DNA from: Gallionellaceae bacterium
GTDB lineage: Bacteria > Pseudomonadota > Gammaproteobacteria > Burkholderiales > Thiobacillaceae
Direction: 5' to 3'
DNA: 64,000 bases
Assembly: GCA_028714875.1 (NCBI GenBank)
Contig: JAQTLN010000001.1
Span: 186,001-250,000 of the forward strand
Every line of letters begins with the position of its first letter. The first letter of the stretch is position 1. The notes under the pieces are model-generated. The model saw only the letters and a program-made list of their open reading frames with translations, was not told the origin of the DNA and made no database searches. The translations under genes were made by a program, and so were the position numbers. This document shows positions 21,351 through 31,322 of the stretch, one piece after another.

Positions 21351-21439
21351 ATACACATTTTCCCCTTGATTTGATTGAATAATTGCTTGAGTCAAGGGGG
21401 CTATTGTTCTCGCTGGCACACACGAAGCATCCCGAGGGC

Positions 21440-21649
21440 ATGGCGCGGACGGGCCTCTTCAAGCGTGGCGGCGCCTATCGCTTCCACCTCCGCATTCCCG
21501 CCGACCTGGTTTCCCGCTACGGTAAACACGAATGCCTGGTTTGTCAGGACAACCTGCGCGCCAGTCGCCGATGCGCGTACCCGCCGCACCGTTTTTGCCT
21601 AGACCGCGTGTATGATCAAGCGCACTTCAGGGCGCTTCAATCGTCTTGA
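21440..21649 (+). pseudogene. truncated DUF6538-type integrase stub
   Basis: From ATG 21440 the first 34 codons read as an integrase N-terminus (MARTGLFKRGGAYRFHLRIP, then DLVSRYGKHECLV), the same module as in the integrase at 8466. After that the sequence is unrelated and ends at 21649 with no catalytic domain. It lies 90 bases beyond the right-hand attachment-like repeat, the same layout as at 8319/8466, so it is probably the relic of an earlier element at the same target. Confidence 0.7.
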
Positions 21650-21785
21650 TCGTTTCAGCGCTGTCCCGGGAATGGCCCCGGGCGTCCGGGTCATGCCACC
21701 CTGAGCACTCCGATCCAAGTCATCTTCACCCTGGCGTCCTGCCTCGTGTCGCAACTACCGCTCGCGGAGCGGTTGGGAGAACGGC

Positions 21786-24700
21786 GTGGGATCAGCGTGG
21801 AAAACCTGCATTACCAATTCCTTCAGTCTCGGGTGTCGGATTCGGACACTCCTGGCAAGGCTGTTTTCGGGCGGAAAAGGCATACCGGGCGTGGCGGGCA
21901 AATCGGGCGACGATGAGCCGCCGCTGCGGGCGGAGTTGTTCAGTACCGATCAGATGGCGCGGCACGGCGTGCGCCTCGCGTCCACCCACCGCTTGACACC
22001 GGGTCGCGTGCCGGACCAGTTGCTGTCACGGCTGGCCGCGAACGAGGGCGTGCTGATCGAGACCTGTGAACGGCTGAAGGGGGTGGTCGCGGCGAAGAAC
22101 CGCATCACGCCGGCCGGGGAATGGTTGCTCGACAATTTCTATCTCGTCGAGGAACAGATCCGCACCGCCAGGCGCCACCTGCCCAAGGGTTACAGCCGGG
22201 AACTGCCGGCCCTGGCCGGGGGGGCTTCCCGCGGACTGCCGCGTGTCTATGACATCGCCCTGGAGACTATCGCTCACGGAGACGGGCGAGTGGACCCGGA
22301 CAGCCTCGGCCGTTTCGTCGCGGCGTACCAGACGGTCACCCCGCTGCGCCTGGGCGAGTTGTGGGCCATCCCCATCATGCTGCGCCTGGCGCTGATCGAG
22401 AATCTGCGCCGCGTCGCGGTGCGCATTGCCGCCGGCAGGATCGAACGGGATGTGGCCGTCGTCTGGGCGGATGAATTGACCCGGACCGCGCACCAGGACC
22501 CGAAGAGTCTGATCCTGGTAATCGCGGACATGGCGCGCTCGAATCCGCCCATGACCGCGCCGTTCGTGTCGGAACTGGCGCGCCGCCTGCAAGGCCAGGG
22601 CCCCGCCCTGGCCTTGCCGCTGACCTGGATCGAGCAGCAACTGGCCGAGTCGGGTTTGAGCATCGCGCAGTTGGTGCGCTCGGGAAACCAGCAACAGGCC
22701 GCCGACCAGGTCAGCATCAGCAACAGCATCGGCAGTCTGCGCCTGCTCGGGACCCTGGACTGGCGCGAGTTCGTCGAGTCCCTGAGCGTGGTCGAACGGA
22801 CCCTGCGCGGCGATCCCGGCGCGGCTTACGCGGCGATGGACTTCGCCAGCCGCGACCGCTATCGCCATGTCATCGAGGCGGTCGCGAAGGCCAGTGGTCT
22901 CGGTGAGGGGACGGTGGCGAGCCAGGCCATCGAGATGGCGCGCAATAGCGCTGTCCAGGTGGGGGAGAGCGACAGAAGCGCCCATGTCGGCTACTACCTG
23001 ATCGACCATGGCCGCGACGAACTGGAACGGGTGGCCCAGGCGCGCCTGCCACTGGCCATGTCATTGCGCCGCGCGGCGAGCCACGCGCCCTTGTCGCTGT
23101 ATCTGGGCACGATCACGCTGCTCACGTTGCTCCTGGCGGTGGGGCTGTTGGCGTTGGCGCGGGCGGAGGGTTTGCCCGATTGGCTTTTGCCGCCGCTGGG
23201 CATCCTCGCGCTTCTGGCCGGCGGCCAGCTTGCGAGCGCGCTGGTGAACTGGCTGGCGACCTTGCTGGCAGCGCCGCATCCGCTGCCGCGCATGGACTTC
23301 TCCAGCGGCATTCCGCCGACCGCGCGCGCCCTGGTGGTGGTGCCGACACTGCTGACCAGCCCGCGCAACGTCGAAAGCCTGATCGAGGCGCTGGAAGTCC
23401 GCTTCCTGGCCAATCGCGACGGCAACCTCTTGTTCGGCCTGTTGACCGACTTCGGCGACGCGGCGACGGAGACGCTGGCCGGAGACGCGCCGCTGCTGGC
23501 GCTGGCGCGGGAACGAATCGAAGCCCTGAACGCGCAATACACGGCGCCTGGCAACCCCAACGGCAATGACCTCTTTTTCCTGTTTCATCGCCCGCGCCGC
23601 TGGAACCCTCACGACAAGCTCTGGATGGGTTACGAGCGCAAGCGCGGCAAGCTGGCGGACCTGAACGCCCTGCTACAAGAAAATGACATCACCGGCTTCT
23701 CCCTGGTGGTCGGCGCGACCGCGTCGCTCGCCGGGGTGAAATACGTCATCACCCTGGATACCGATACCCAACTGCCGCGCGACGCCGCGCGCCAGTTCGT
23801 CGGCACCATGGCGCACCCGCTCAACCGTCCGGTCTACGACGCGACTCTGGGCCGGGTGACCGCGGGCTACGGCATCCTGCAACCGCGCGTCAGCGTGAGC
23901 CTGTCCGGCACCAGCCAGTCGCGCTATGCGCGCTTGCATGGCGGCGAGCCGGGCATCGACCCGTATACCCGCGCCGTCTCCGACGTCTACCAGGATGCGT
24001 TCCAGGAAGGCTCCTTCATCGGCAAGGGCATCTACGAGGTCGCCGCCTTCGAGCAGTCGCTCAAGGGGCGCTTCCCCGAGAACCGCATCCTCAGTCACGA
24101 CCTGCTGGAAGGGTGTTACGCCCGCGCCGGACTCTTGAGCGACGTGCAGTTGTATGAGGAATACCCGGCCCGCTACGGCGCCGACGTCAACCGCCGCTAC
24201 CGCTGGATCCGCGGCGATTGGCAACTCGTGGCGTGGCTGTTGCCCTGGGTGCCCGGCCCCGATCGGCACTACCGCAAAAATCCCCTCTCCGCGCTGTCGC
24301 GCTGGAAGCTGTTTGATAACCTGCGCCGCAGCCTGGTGCCGGCGGCGTTGACCCTGCTGTTGCTGTTGGGCTGGACGCTGATTTCGGCGACGGCTGTCTG
24401 GACCCTGGCGGTGCTCGGCATCGTCCTGGTCCCACCGCTGCTGGCCACCCTGCTGGATGCCTTGCGCAAACCGGATGACATGCGCCCCGGCCAGCATCTC
24501 GCCGCCGCCACTCATGGCGCCGGCCAACGCTTCGTCCAGGCCGGCTTTGCCCTGGCGACGCTGCCGCACGAGGCTTTCTACAGCCTGGATGCCATCCTGC
24601 GCACGCTTTGGCGCCTGCTGGTCACAAAGCAGCGACTGCTGGAATGGAACCCCTCCGGCGACCAGGAAAGGCACAGCCGGAGCGACCTCGCCGCCTCGTT

Positions 24701-27700
24701 CCGCGCCATGGGTTTCGCCCCCGTGCTGGCCGTCGGCGGCGCCATTACCCTGGCGCTGGAGAATCCGGCCGCGCTGTGGGTGGCGAGTCCCATCCTGCTC
24801 CTGTGGCTGGTCTCCCCCGCCATCGCCTGGTGGAGCAGCCTGCCGCTGGCCCGCCGCGAGGCCAGGCTGACTAGCGAGCAGACCCGTTTTCTCGGCCGCA
24901 TCGCGCGCAAGACCTGGGTCTTCTTCGAGACCTTCGTCGGCCCCGAGGATCACTGGCTGCCGCCGGACAATTACCAGGAATACCGCGAGGCCACGCTGGC
25001 CCACCGCACCTCGCCCACCAACATTGGCCTGGCGCTGCTGGCGAACCTGTCCGCCCACGACTTCGGCTACATCCCCACTGGGCAGTTGCTCGAACGCACC
25101 AGCAACACCCTGGAAACGATGGCGGGCCTGGAGCGCCACCGTGGCCATTTCTACAACTGGTACGACACCCAGTCGTTACAGCCGCTGCATCCCGCATACA
25201 TCTCGACGGTGGACAGCGGCAATCTGGCGGGCCATCTGTTGACCCTGCGCCCGGGACTGCTGGCGCTGCTCGATCGTCCGATCCTTGCGCCGCGTTGGCT
25301 GGACGGCGTGGGTGACACCGTGGAAATACTGGCGGCGGCCACAGGCGAGGCCGCGTTGGCCAAATTACGGCGGGAACTGGAAACCGCGCACGCATCGCCG
25401 CCGGCCACGTTGTCGGCGACACGGCTCCAGCTCGACCGCCTGGTGCAAGCCGCGGCGGCGATCGCCGCCGACCTGGCCGATGCAACCGAGACCGAGGCGT
25501 TCTGGTGGGCCGGGGTGTTGGAGCGGCAATGCCGGGCCGCCCGTGACGAGCTGGTGTTCCTCGCGCCCTGGACCGACCTGCCGGAAGCGTCGGAAAGCTT
25601 CGGCGATCTCCCCGAGATCAACGCCATGCCGACCCTGCGCGCCCTGGCGGGGCTGGATCTGGCCCTGTCGTCGCGGCTCGCGGAGCGCCCGGAGGCCTCG
25701 CTGGCCGAACTGCGTCGGTACTTGGCGCTAGGCGGCGCGCGCGCCCAGGAGCGCATCGCCACCATCCAGCGCCTGGCTTTGCAAGCCGGCGAACTCGCGG
25801 ATATGGAATACGGCTTTCTGTATGACAAGGAATCTCGCCTGTTGAGCATCGGCTACAACGTCGATGAACGGCGGCGGGACGCGAGTTTCTACGATCTGCT
25901 GGCCTCGGAAGCCCGCTTGAGCGTATTCGTCGCCATTGCCCAGGGGCAGTTGCCGCAGGAGAGCTGGTTTGCCCTCGGGCGACTGCTCACCAGTGCCGGC
26001 GGCGAGCCGATTCTGCTGTCCTGGAGCGGCTCGATGTTCGAGTACCTGATGCCGCAACTGGTGATGCCGAGCTATGCGCACACCCTGCTCGATCAGACCG
26101 CACGGGCAGCGGTGGCGCGGCAGATCGAGTACGGCCAGCAGCGCGGCCTGCCCTGGGGTATTTCCGAATCCGGTTACAACATGGTGGACGTGCATCTCAA
26201 CTACCAGTACCGCGCCTTCGGCGTGCCCGGCCTGGGCCTGAAGCGCGGGCTTGGCGAAGACCTGGTGATCGCGCCCTATGCCACTGCGCTGGGGCTGATG
26301 GTGGCGCCGGAGGCGGCCTGCCAGAACCTGCAACGGCTCAGCACCGCCGGAGCGGAAGGGCGCTTCGGTTTTTACGAGGCCATCGACTACACCCCGGCGC
26401 GGCAACGGCGCGGCGAATCGCATGCCTTGCTGCACTCCTACATGGCGCATCACCAGGGCATGAGCCTGCTCTCCCTGGCCTATCTGCTGCTGGATCAGCC
26501 GATGCAGAAGCGCTTCGCCTCCGACCCGCTGTTCCAGGCCACCCTGTTGTTGTTGCAGGAGCGTATCCCCAGGGCCTCGGCGTTCTACGTCCACACCGCT
26601 GAACTCGCCGGCGAACAGGTCGGCACGGACATTCCGACGATGCCGGTCCGCGTGCTGAACAATCCCGATACGCCGGCTCCGGAAGTGCAGTTGCTGTCCA
26701 ACGGCCGCTATCACGTCATGCTCAGCAACGCCGGCGGCGGTTACAGCCGCTGGAAGGACCTGGCCGTCACCCGCTGGCGCGAAGATGGCACCCGCGATTC
26801 CTGGGGCACATTCTGTTACCTGCAAGACGTGGAGAGCGGTTCGACCTGGTCCACCGCGCACCAGCCGACGTTGCGGCGCGGGGAAAGCTACGAGGCGATT
26901 TTCTCGGAAGGGCGCGCGGAGTTCCGCCGCCGCCAAAAAGGAGACGACTTCGATTTCGACCTCCATACCGACATCGTTGTGTCGCCGGAAGACGACATCG
27001 AATTGCGCCGGGTGCGCATCACCAACCATTCCGCCACGCGCCGCGCGCTCGAGGTCACCAGCTATGCGGAAGTGGTGCTGGCATCCGCCGCCGCCGACGC
27101 CCTGCATCCGGCGTTCAGCAATCTCTTCGTGCAGACCGAGATCGTCGCGCCACGCCAGGCCATTCTCTGCACCCGCCGCCCGCGATCCCGCGACGAGCAA
27201 TCGCCCTGGATGTTCCACCTGATGGCGGTACATGACGCCGAGGGGGCCGAGCTGTCCTACGAGACCGACCGCGCGCGCTTCATCGGTCGCGGCCGCACGC
27301 TCGCGGCACCCCTGGCGATGGATGCCGGCGTGGCGCTGTCCGGCAGCCAGGGCTCCGTGCTGGACCCGGTGGTGGCCATCCGCTGCCGGATCACCCTGGA
27401 GCCGGGGCAGTCGGCCCTGGTCGACCTGGTCTACGGCATCAGCGACAACCGCGAGGTGGCGCTGAGCCTGGTCGAGAAATATCAGGATCGCCACATCGCC
27501 GACCGCGTCTTCGAGCTGGCCTGGACCCATGCCCAGGTGCTGCTGCGCCAGATCAACGCCATTGAAGCGGACGCGCAAATCTATGCGCGCCTGGCCAATT
27601 CCATCCTTTATACCTATGCCGCCTTGCGCGCCGACAGCAGCGTGCTCATAAAGAACCGGCGCGGACAATCCGGCCTCTGGGGCTATGCCATTTCCGGCGA

Positions 27701-30563
27701 CCTGCCCATCGTCCTGCTGCGCATCGGCGACCTCGCCAACATTGAACTGGTGCGCCAGCTCATCCAGGCCCACGCTTACTGGCGTCTGAAGGGATTAGCG
27801 GTGGACCTGGTGATCTGGAACGAGGACCGCGCCGGTTACCGGCAGGTGTTGCAGGAGCAGATCCTGGGCCTGGTGGCGGTAGGCCTGGAGACCCAGGTGA
27901 TGGAGCAGCCGGGCGGCATCTTCGTGCGCTCGGCGGAGCAGATATCGGAAGAGGACCGCATCCTGTTCCAGACCGTCGCCCGCATCATTCTCAGCGACAG
28001 CGGGGGAACCCTGACGGAACAGGTCAACCGCCCCATTGCCGCGCAAGGTCGCGTGCCGCGCCTGATACCGAGTCGTCCCGTTCAGGAAGAGACGCCCGCC
28101 TCGGAACCGCCTCGGCGCGAGCTGATCCTGGGCAACGGCATCGGCGGCTTCACCTCGGATGGGCGCGAGTACGTCATCACCACCACGCCCACCCAGACCA
28201 CGCCGGCGCCGTGGGTGAACGTGCTGGCCAATCCCCAGTTCGGTAGCGTCATTTCGGAGAGCGGCCAGGCTTACACCTGGGGCGAGAACGCCCACGAGTT
28301 CCGCCTCACGCCCTGGCATAACGACCCGGTTTCCGACCCCAGCGGCGAGGCCTTCTACCTGCGCGACGAGGAAAGCGGCCGGTTCTGGTCGCCGACGCCG
28401 CTGCCCCGGCGCGGTGCTTCGCCTTATGTCAGCCGCCACGGATTCGGCTACAGCGTGTTCGAGCACAGCGAGGGCGGCATCCACTCCGAATTGTGGGTCT
28501 ATGTGGCCCAGGACGCGGCGATCAAGTTCTCCGTGCTCAAGGTGCGCAATACCTCCGGCCGGCCGCGGCGGCTTTCCGCCACGGGCTATGTGGAATGGGT
28601 GCTGGGCGATCTGCGGCCGAAATCGGCCATGCACATGACCACCGAAGTCGAGCCCTACAGCGGCGCGCTCTATGCGCGCAATCCGTACAACACCGAGTTT
28701 CCCGACCGGGTCGCCTTCTTCGACGTGGACGACGCGAACCGGAGCGTGACCTGCGACCGCGCCGAATTCATCGGCCGCAACGGCAGCCTGGAGAACCCGG
28801 CGGCGCTGGCGCGCACCCACCTGTCCGGCAAGGCGGGCAGCGGCCTGGACCCCTGCGCCGCGATCCAAGTGGGCTTCGACCTGGCCGACGGCCAGGAACG
28901 CGAGGTCATCTTCCGCCTCGGTCTGGGCGGGATGCCGGGTGGCGATGATATAAGTCATCAGGTGCATCGCTTCCGTGGCGCCGACGCCGCGCGGCGAGCC
29001 CTGGACGCGGTCTGGCAATACTGGAACCACACTCTCGGCGCGGTCCAGGTGGAGACCCCCGACCAGTCGCTCAACGTGCTCTCCAACGGCTGGCTGCTCT
29101 ACCAGACCCTGGCCTGCCGGATGTGGGCGCGCAGCGGCTATTATCAGTCTGGCGGCGCCTTCGGCTTCCGCGACCAGTTGCAGGACGCGATGGCGCTGGT
29201 GCACGCCGAGCCCCGCTTGTTGCGCGCGCAACTACTGCTATGCGCCGGCCGCCAGTTTCGCGAAGGCGATGTCCAGCACTGGTGGCACCCGCCGGCCGGC
29301 CGCGGCGTGCGCACCCATTGTTCCGACGACTACCTGTGGCTGGCCCTGGCCACCTGCCGCTATGTACTGAGCAGCGGCGACACCGGCGTGCTGGATGAAC
29401 CTGTGGCGTTCCTGGAGGGCCGCCCGCTCAACCCGGAAGACGACTCCTACTACGACCTGCCCGGCCGTTCAGAGACCAGCGACGGCCTCTACCAGCACTG
29501 TGTGCGCGCCATCCGCCACGGCCTGCGCTACGGCGAGCACGGCCTGCCGCTGATCGGTACGGGCGACTGGAACGACGGCATGAACCGGGTCGGCATCGGC
29601 GGCAAGGGCGAAAGCGTGTGGCTGGGCTTCTTCCTCTACGAAGTGCTGCATCAGTTCAGCGCTTTGGCGCGCCGTCACGACGATCCCGACTTCGCCGAAT
29701 TCTGCGCGACCGAAGGACTGCGCCTGGGCGAGAACCTGGAACGGCACGGCTGGGACGGCGCCTGGTATCGCCGCGCCTGGTTCGACGACGGCACGCCGCT
29801 GGGTTCCGCTGCCAACGCCGAATGCCGGATCGATTCCATCTCGCAGAGTTGGGCGGTGTTGTCCGGGGCGGCCACCGGGGTTGGCAACCTCGACCGCGCG
29901 CTCCAGGCCATGCAGGCGCTGGATGAACATCTGGTGCGACGCGACGCGGGGCTCATCCAGCTCCTTGATCCCCCCTTCGACCAGAGTGATCTGGACCCCG
30001 GCTACATCAAGGGCTACGTGCCGGGCGTGCGCGAAAACGGCGGCCAGTACACCCACGCCGCCATCTGGGCGGCCATGGCCTTCGCGGCTCTGGGCGACAG
30101 CCGCCACGCCTGGGAGCTCACCACCCTGATCAACCCGGCCAACCACGCAAAATCACCGGAGACCATCGCCACCTACAAAGTGGAACCCTACGTCATGGCG
30201 GCCGACGTCTACGCGGTGGCGCCCCATACCGGCCGCGGCGGCTGGACCTGGTACACCGGCTCGGCCGGCTGGATGTATCGACTCATCCTCGAATCCTTGC
30301 TCGGGCTACGGCTGGAAGTGGACCGGCTGCACGTCGCGCCCTGTCTGCCCGCGCATTGGCGGGGGTTCAAGATCCACTACCGCTTCCGCGAGACGGTCTA
30401 CCACATCAACGTCACGCAACTCGGTGCCGACGCGGATGAAGACAGTGGTTTGACGGTCGATGGCGTCGAGCGGGACGCGATTCCTCTGGTGGATGACCAG
30501 CGGGAACATGCGGTGGAGGTGAGGGTGGTGGCACGGCTCGGCGCTAACGGCGAGGGGTCATAG
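21786..30563 (+). CDS. cyclic beta-1,2-glucan synthase (NdvB/ChvB family)
   Basis: Up to 2,925 residues. The start is uncertain: GTG 21786 gives the longest form, and clear family similarity begins about 45 residues later (PPLRAELFSTDQM). A membrane GT84-type transferase region follows, with about six hydrophobic spans between residues 435 and 1030 and TLDTDTQLPRDAARQF as the nucleotide-sugar-binding acidic motif. The middle glycoamylase-like part (GISESGYNMVDVHL, SYMAHHQGMSLLSLAYLLL) corresponds to the cyclising/transglycosylating region. The C-terminal third is GH94 phosphorylase-like, with the catalytic-Asp motif GTGDWNDGMNRVG. The enzyme makes periplasmic cyclic glucan for osmoadaptation and surface interactions. 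No exporter gene is adjacent. All three regions appear intact. Confidence 0.93.
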   Translation: MGSAWKTCITNSFSLGCRIRTLLARLFSGGKGIPGVAGKSGDDEPPLRAELFSTDQMARHGVRLASTHRLTPGRVPDQLLSRLAANEGVLIETCERLKGVVAAKNRITPAGEWLLDNFYLVEEQIRTARRHLPKGYSRELPALAGGASRGLPRVYDIALETIAHGDGRVDPDSLGRFVAAYQTVTPLRLGELWAIPIMLRLALIENLRRVAVRIAAGRIERDVAVVWADELTRTAHQDPKSLILVIADMARSNPPMTAPFVSELARRLQGQGPALALPLTWIEQQLAESGLSIAQLVRSGNQQQAADQVSISNSIGSLRLLGTLDWREFVESLSVVERTLRGDPGAAYAAMDFASRDRYRHVIEAVAKASGLGEGTVASQAIEMARNSAVQVGESDRSAHVGYYLIDHGRDELERVAQARLPLAMSLRRAASHAPLSLYLGTITLLTLLLAVGLLALARAEGLPDWLLPPLGILALLAGGQLASALVNWLATLLAAPHPLPRMDFSSGIPPTARALVVVPTLLTSPRNVESLIEALEVRFLANRDGNLLFGLLTDFGDAATETLAGDAPLLALARERIEALNAQYTAPGNPNGNDLFFLFHRPRRWNPHDKLWMGYERKRGKLADLNALLQENDITGFSLVVGATASLAGVKYVITLDTDTQLPRDAARQFVGTMAHPLNRPVYDATLGRVTAGYGILQPRVSVSLSGTSQSRYARLHGGEPGIDPYTRAVSDVYQDAFQEGSFIGKGIYEVAAFEQSLKGRFPENRILSHDLLEGCYARAGLLSDVQLYEEYPARYGADVNRRYRWIRGDWQLVAWLLPWVPGPDRHYRKNPLSALSRWKLFDNLRRSLVPAALTLLLLLGWTLISATAVWTLAVLGIVLVPPLLATLLDALRKPDDMRPGQHLAAATHGAGQRFVQAGFALATLPHEAFYSLDAILRTLWRLLVTKQRLLEWNPSGDQERHSRSDLAASFRAMGFAPVLAVGGAITLALENPAALWVASPILLLWLVSPAIAWWSSLPLARREARLTSEQTRFLGRIARKTWVFFETFVGPEDHWLPPDNYQEYREATLAHRTSPTNIGLALLANLSAHDFGYIPTGQLLERTSNTLETMAGLERHRGHFYNWYDTQSLQPLHPAYISTVDSGNLAGHLLTLRPGLLALLDRPILAPRWLDGVGDTVEILAAATGEAALAKLRRELETAHASPPATLSATRLQLDRLVQAAAAIAADLADATETEAFWWAGVLERQCRAARDELVFLAPWTDLPEASESFGDLPEINAMPTLRALAGLDLALSSRLAERPEASLAELRRYLALGGARAQERIATIQRLALQAGELADMEYGFLYDKESRLLSIGYNVDERRRDASFYDLLASEARLSVFVAIAQGQLPQESWFALGRLLTSAGGEPILLSWSGSMFEYLMPQLVMPSYAHTLLDQTARAAVARQIEYGQQRGLPWGISESGYNMVDVHLNYQYRAFGVPGLGLKRGLGEDLVIAPYATALGLMVAPEAACQNLQRLSTAGAEGRFGFYEAIDYTPARQRRGESHALLHSYMAHHQGMSLLSLAYLLLDQPMQKRFASDPLFQATLLLLQERIPRASAFYVHTAELAGEQVGTDIPTMPVRVLNNPDTPAPEVQLLSNGRYHVMLSNAGGGYSRWKDLAVTRWREDGTRDSWGTFCYLQDVESGSTWSTAHQPTLRRGESYEAIFSEGRAEFRRRQKGDDFDFDLHTDIVVSPEDDIELRRVRITNHSATRRALEVTSYAEVVLASAAADALHPAFSNLFVQTEIVAPRQAILCTRRPRSRDEQSPWMFHLMAVHDAEGAELSYETDRARFIGRGRTLAAPLAMDAGVALSGSQGSVLDPVVAIRCRITLEPGQSALVDLVYGISDNREVALSLVEKYQDRHIADRVFELAWTHAQVLLRQINAIEADAQIYARLANSILYTYAALRADSSVLIKNRRGQSGLWGYAISGDLPIVLLRIGDLANIELVRQLIQAHAYWRLKGLAVDLVIWNEDRAGYRQVLQEQILGLVAVGLETQVMEQPGGIFVRSAEQISEEDRILFQTVARIILSDSGGTLTEQVNRPIAAQGRVPRLIPSRPVQEETPASEPPRRELILGNGIGGFTSDGREYVITTTPTQTTPAPWVNVLANPQFGSVISESGQAYTWGENAHEFRLTPWHNDPVSDPSGEAFYLRDEESGRFWSPTPLPRRGASPYVSRHGFGYSVFEHSEGGIHSELWVYVAQDAAIKFSVLKVRNTSGRPRRLSATGYVEWVLGDLRPKSAMHMTTEVEPYSGALYARNPYNTEFPDRVAFFDVDDANRSVTCDRAEFIGRNGSLENPAALARTHLSGKAGSGLDPCAAIQVGFDLADGQEREVIFRLGLGGMPGGDDISHQVHRFRGADAARRALDAVWQYWNHTLGAVQVETPDQSLNVLSNGWLLYQTLACRMWARSGYYQSGGAFGFRDQLQDAMALVHAEPRLLRAQLLLCAGRQFREGDVQHWWHPPAGRGVRTHCSDDYLWLALATCRYVLSSGDTGVLDEPVAFLEGRPLNPEDDSYYDLPGRSETSDGLYQHCVRAIRHGLRYGEHGLPLIGTGDWNDGMNRVGIGGKGESVWLGFFLYEVLHQFSALARRHDDPDFAEFCATEGLRLGENLERHGWDGAWYRRAWFDDGTPLGSAANAECRIDSISQSWAVLSGAATGVGNLDRALQAMQALDEHLVRRDAGLIQLLDPPFDQSDLDPGYIKGYVPGVRENGGQYTHAAIWAAMAFAALGDSRHAWELTTLINPANHAKSPETIATYKVEPYVMAADVYAVAPHTGRGGWTWYTGSAGWMYRLILESLLGLRLEVDRLHVAPCLPAHWRGFKIHYRFRETVYHINVTQLGADADEDSGLTVDGVERDAIPLVDDQREHAVEVRVVARLGANGEGS

Positions 30564-30664
30564 AAAGGTGTTCTGAATATATAAACCTTGCTTATCTATG
30601 AGGTTGTGGGTACGGTGGGCCGGCAGTTATTTCAAGTTGTAGTTTCAGTTCCGCAGTCACAGCC

Positions 30665-30834
30665 CTAGCAGCCTGCCGGGCTTTGGTCGTCGATAGCGAA
30701 AAGCGACCCCAGCGAGGCCAGTTTTTGCCGGATTCGCAGCCGCATAGTCGAACTATGGGGCAAGAAGCTGGTGAAAAATGGGCCGCTGCGGTCGCTTTGC
30801 AGCCGACGATTCCAAAGCTCGACAGGCTGCTTAG
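30665..30834 (+). repeat. 170-bp palindromic element, copy 1
   Basis: Bounded by inverted ends CTAGCAGCCTGCCGGGCTTT and the complement of AAAGCTCGACAGGCTGCTTAG. Internal segments match the copy at 34368-34593, including a small hairpin CATAGT-CGA-ACTATG. No ORF of its own. It looks like a miniature inverted-repeat transposable element or a REP-like structure between the glucan synthase and the cold-shock gene. Confidence 0.85.
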
Positions 30835-30886
30835 TTGGCACCGTTACTTCAGTAGCTCCTACAGCCTTTGATGTCGCCGCACCCAA

Positions 30887-30909
30887 CCGGGTGAGAACCC
30901 GGATTTTTT
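30887..30909 (+). promoter_or_regulatory. terminator-like hairpin in the cold-shock gene leader
   Basis: CCGGGT-GAGA-ACCCGG followed by ATTTTTT forms a textbook intrinsic terminator only about 20 bases before the csp start codon. In this position it can act as an attenuator that cold-shock proteins melt, giving autoregulation, or simply end upstream transcripts. The first is inference from known antitermination by Csp proteins. Confidence 0.65.
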
Positions 30910-30928
30910 GTTTCAAAAAGGAATGTAG

Positions 30929-31132
30929 ATGGCTACCGGAATTGTTAAATGGTTCAACGACGCCAAAGGCTTTGGCTTTATCACCCCTGACGAAGGCGGC
31001 GAAGATCTGTTCGCTCATTTCTCCGAAATCCAGGACAGCGGTTTCAAGTCCCTGACTGAGGCGCAGCGCGTTTCCTACGAGGTCAAGACCGGACCCAAGG
31101 GCAAGCAGGCCGCTTCCATCAAGCCCGTGTAA
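30929..31132 (+). CDS. cold-shock protein, CspA family
   Basis: 67 residues, the usual length for the family. Both RNA-binding motifs are present: KGFGFI (RNP1) and DLFAHF (RNP2, the VFVHF equivalent). The start ATG has AAGGA about eight bases upstream. The protein binds single-stranded nucleic acid and melts RNA secondary structure. It is monocistronic, framed by a leader hairpin and a strong terminator. Confidence 0.96.
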   Translation: MATGIVKWFNDAKGFGFITPDEGGEDLFAHFSEIQDSGFKSLTEAQRVSYEVKTGPKGKQAASIKPV

Positions 31133-31187
31133 CACCCTCCGCCCGTGGCAACCCGGATGTAACGGGTATGCCCTCCAGGCAAGGTAC

Positions 31188-31226
31188 AAAGGGGCCGGAT
31201 CATCGATCCGGCCCCTTTGCTTTTTT
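31188..31226 (+). terminator. intrinsic terminator of the cold-shock gene
   Basis: A long inverted repeat (AAAGGGGCCGGATC paired with GATCCGGCCCCTTT around a short loop) is followed by GCTTTTTT. It can also end the converging SulP transcript. Confidence 0.9.
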
Positions 31227-31322
31227 CGTGGTGTCATCCGCCCCGGGAAGGTCAGAGCCTTGTGAAATGCCAATCAATATGAAAAGAAAAAGGGTAGGGA
31301 GCACGGATCGTCATGCGCTCGC

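Noticed and set aside
21300-21360. Complete tRNA-Ser gene
   Set aside because: Only the last 15-20 bases resemble a tRNA 3' end; no D-arm or anticodon arm precedes it, and the same is true at 8319.
25728-27773. Long minus-strand open frames inside the glucan synthase (also 23673-25148 and 27795-29231)
   Set aside because: They mirror the high-GC codon pattern of the plus-strand gene, have no family-like segments and no ribosome sites. They are shadows.
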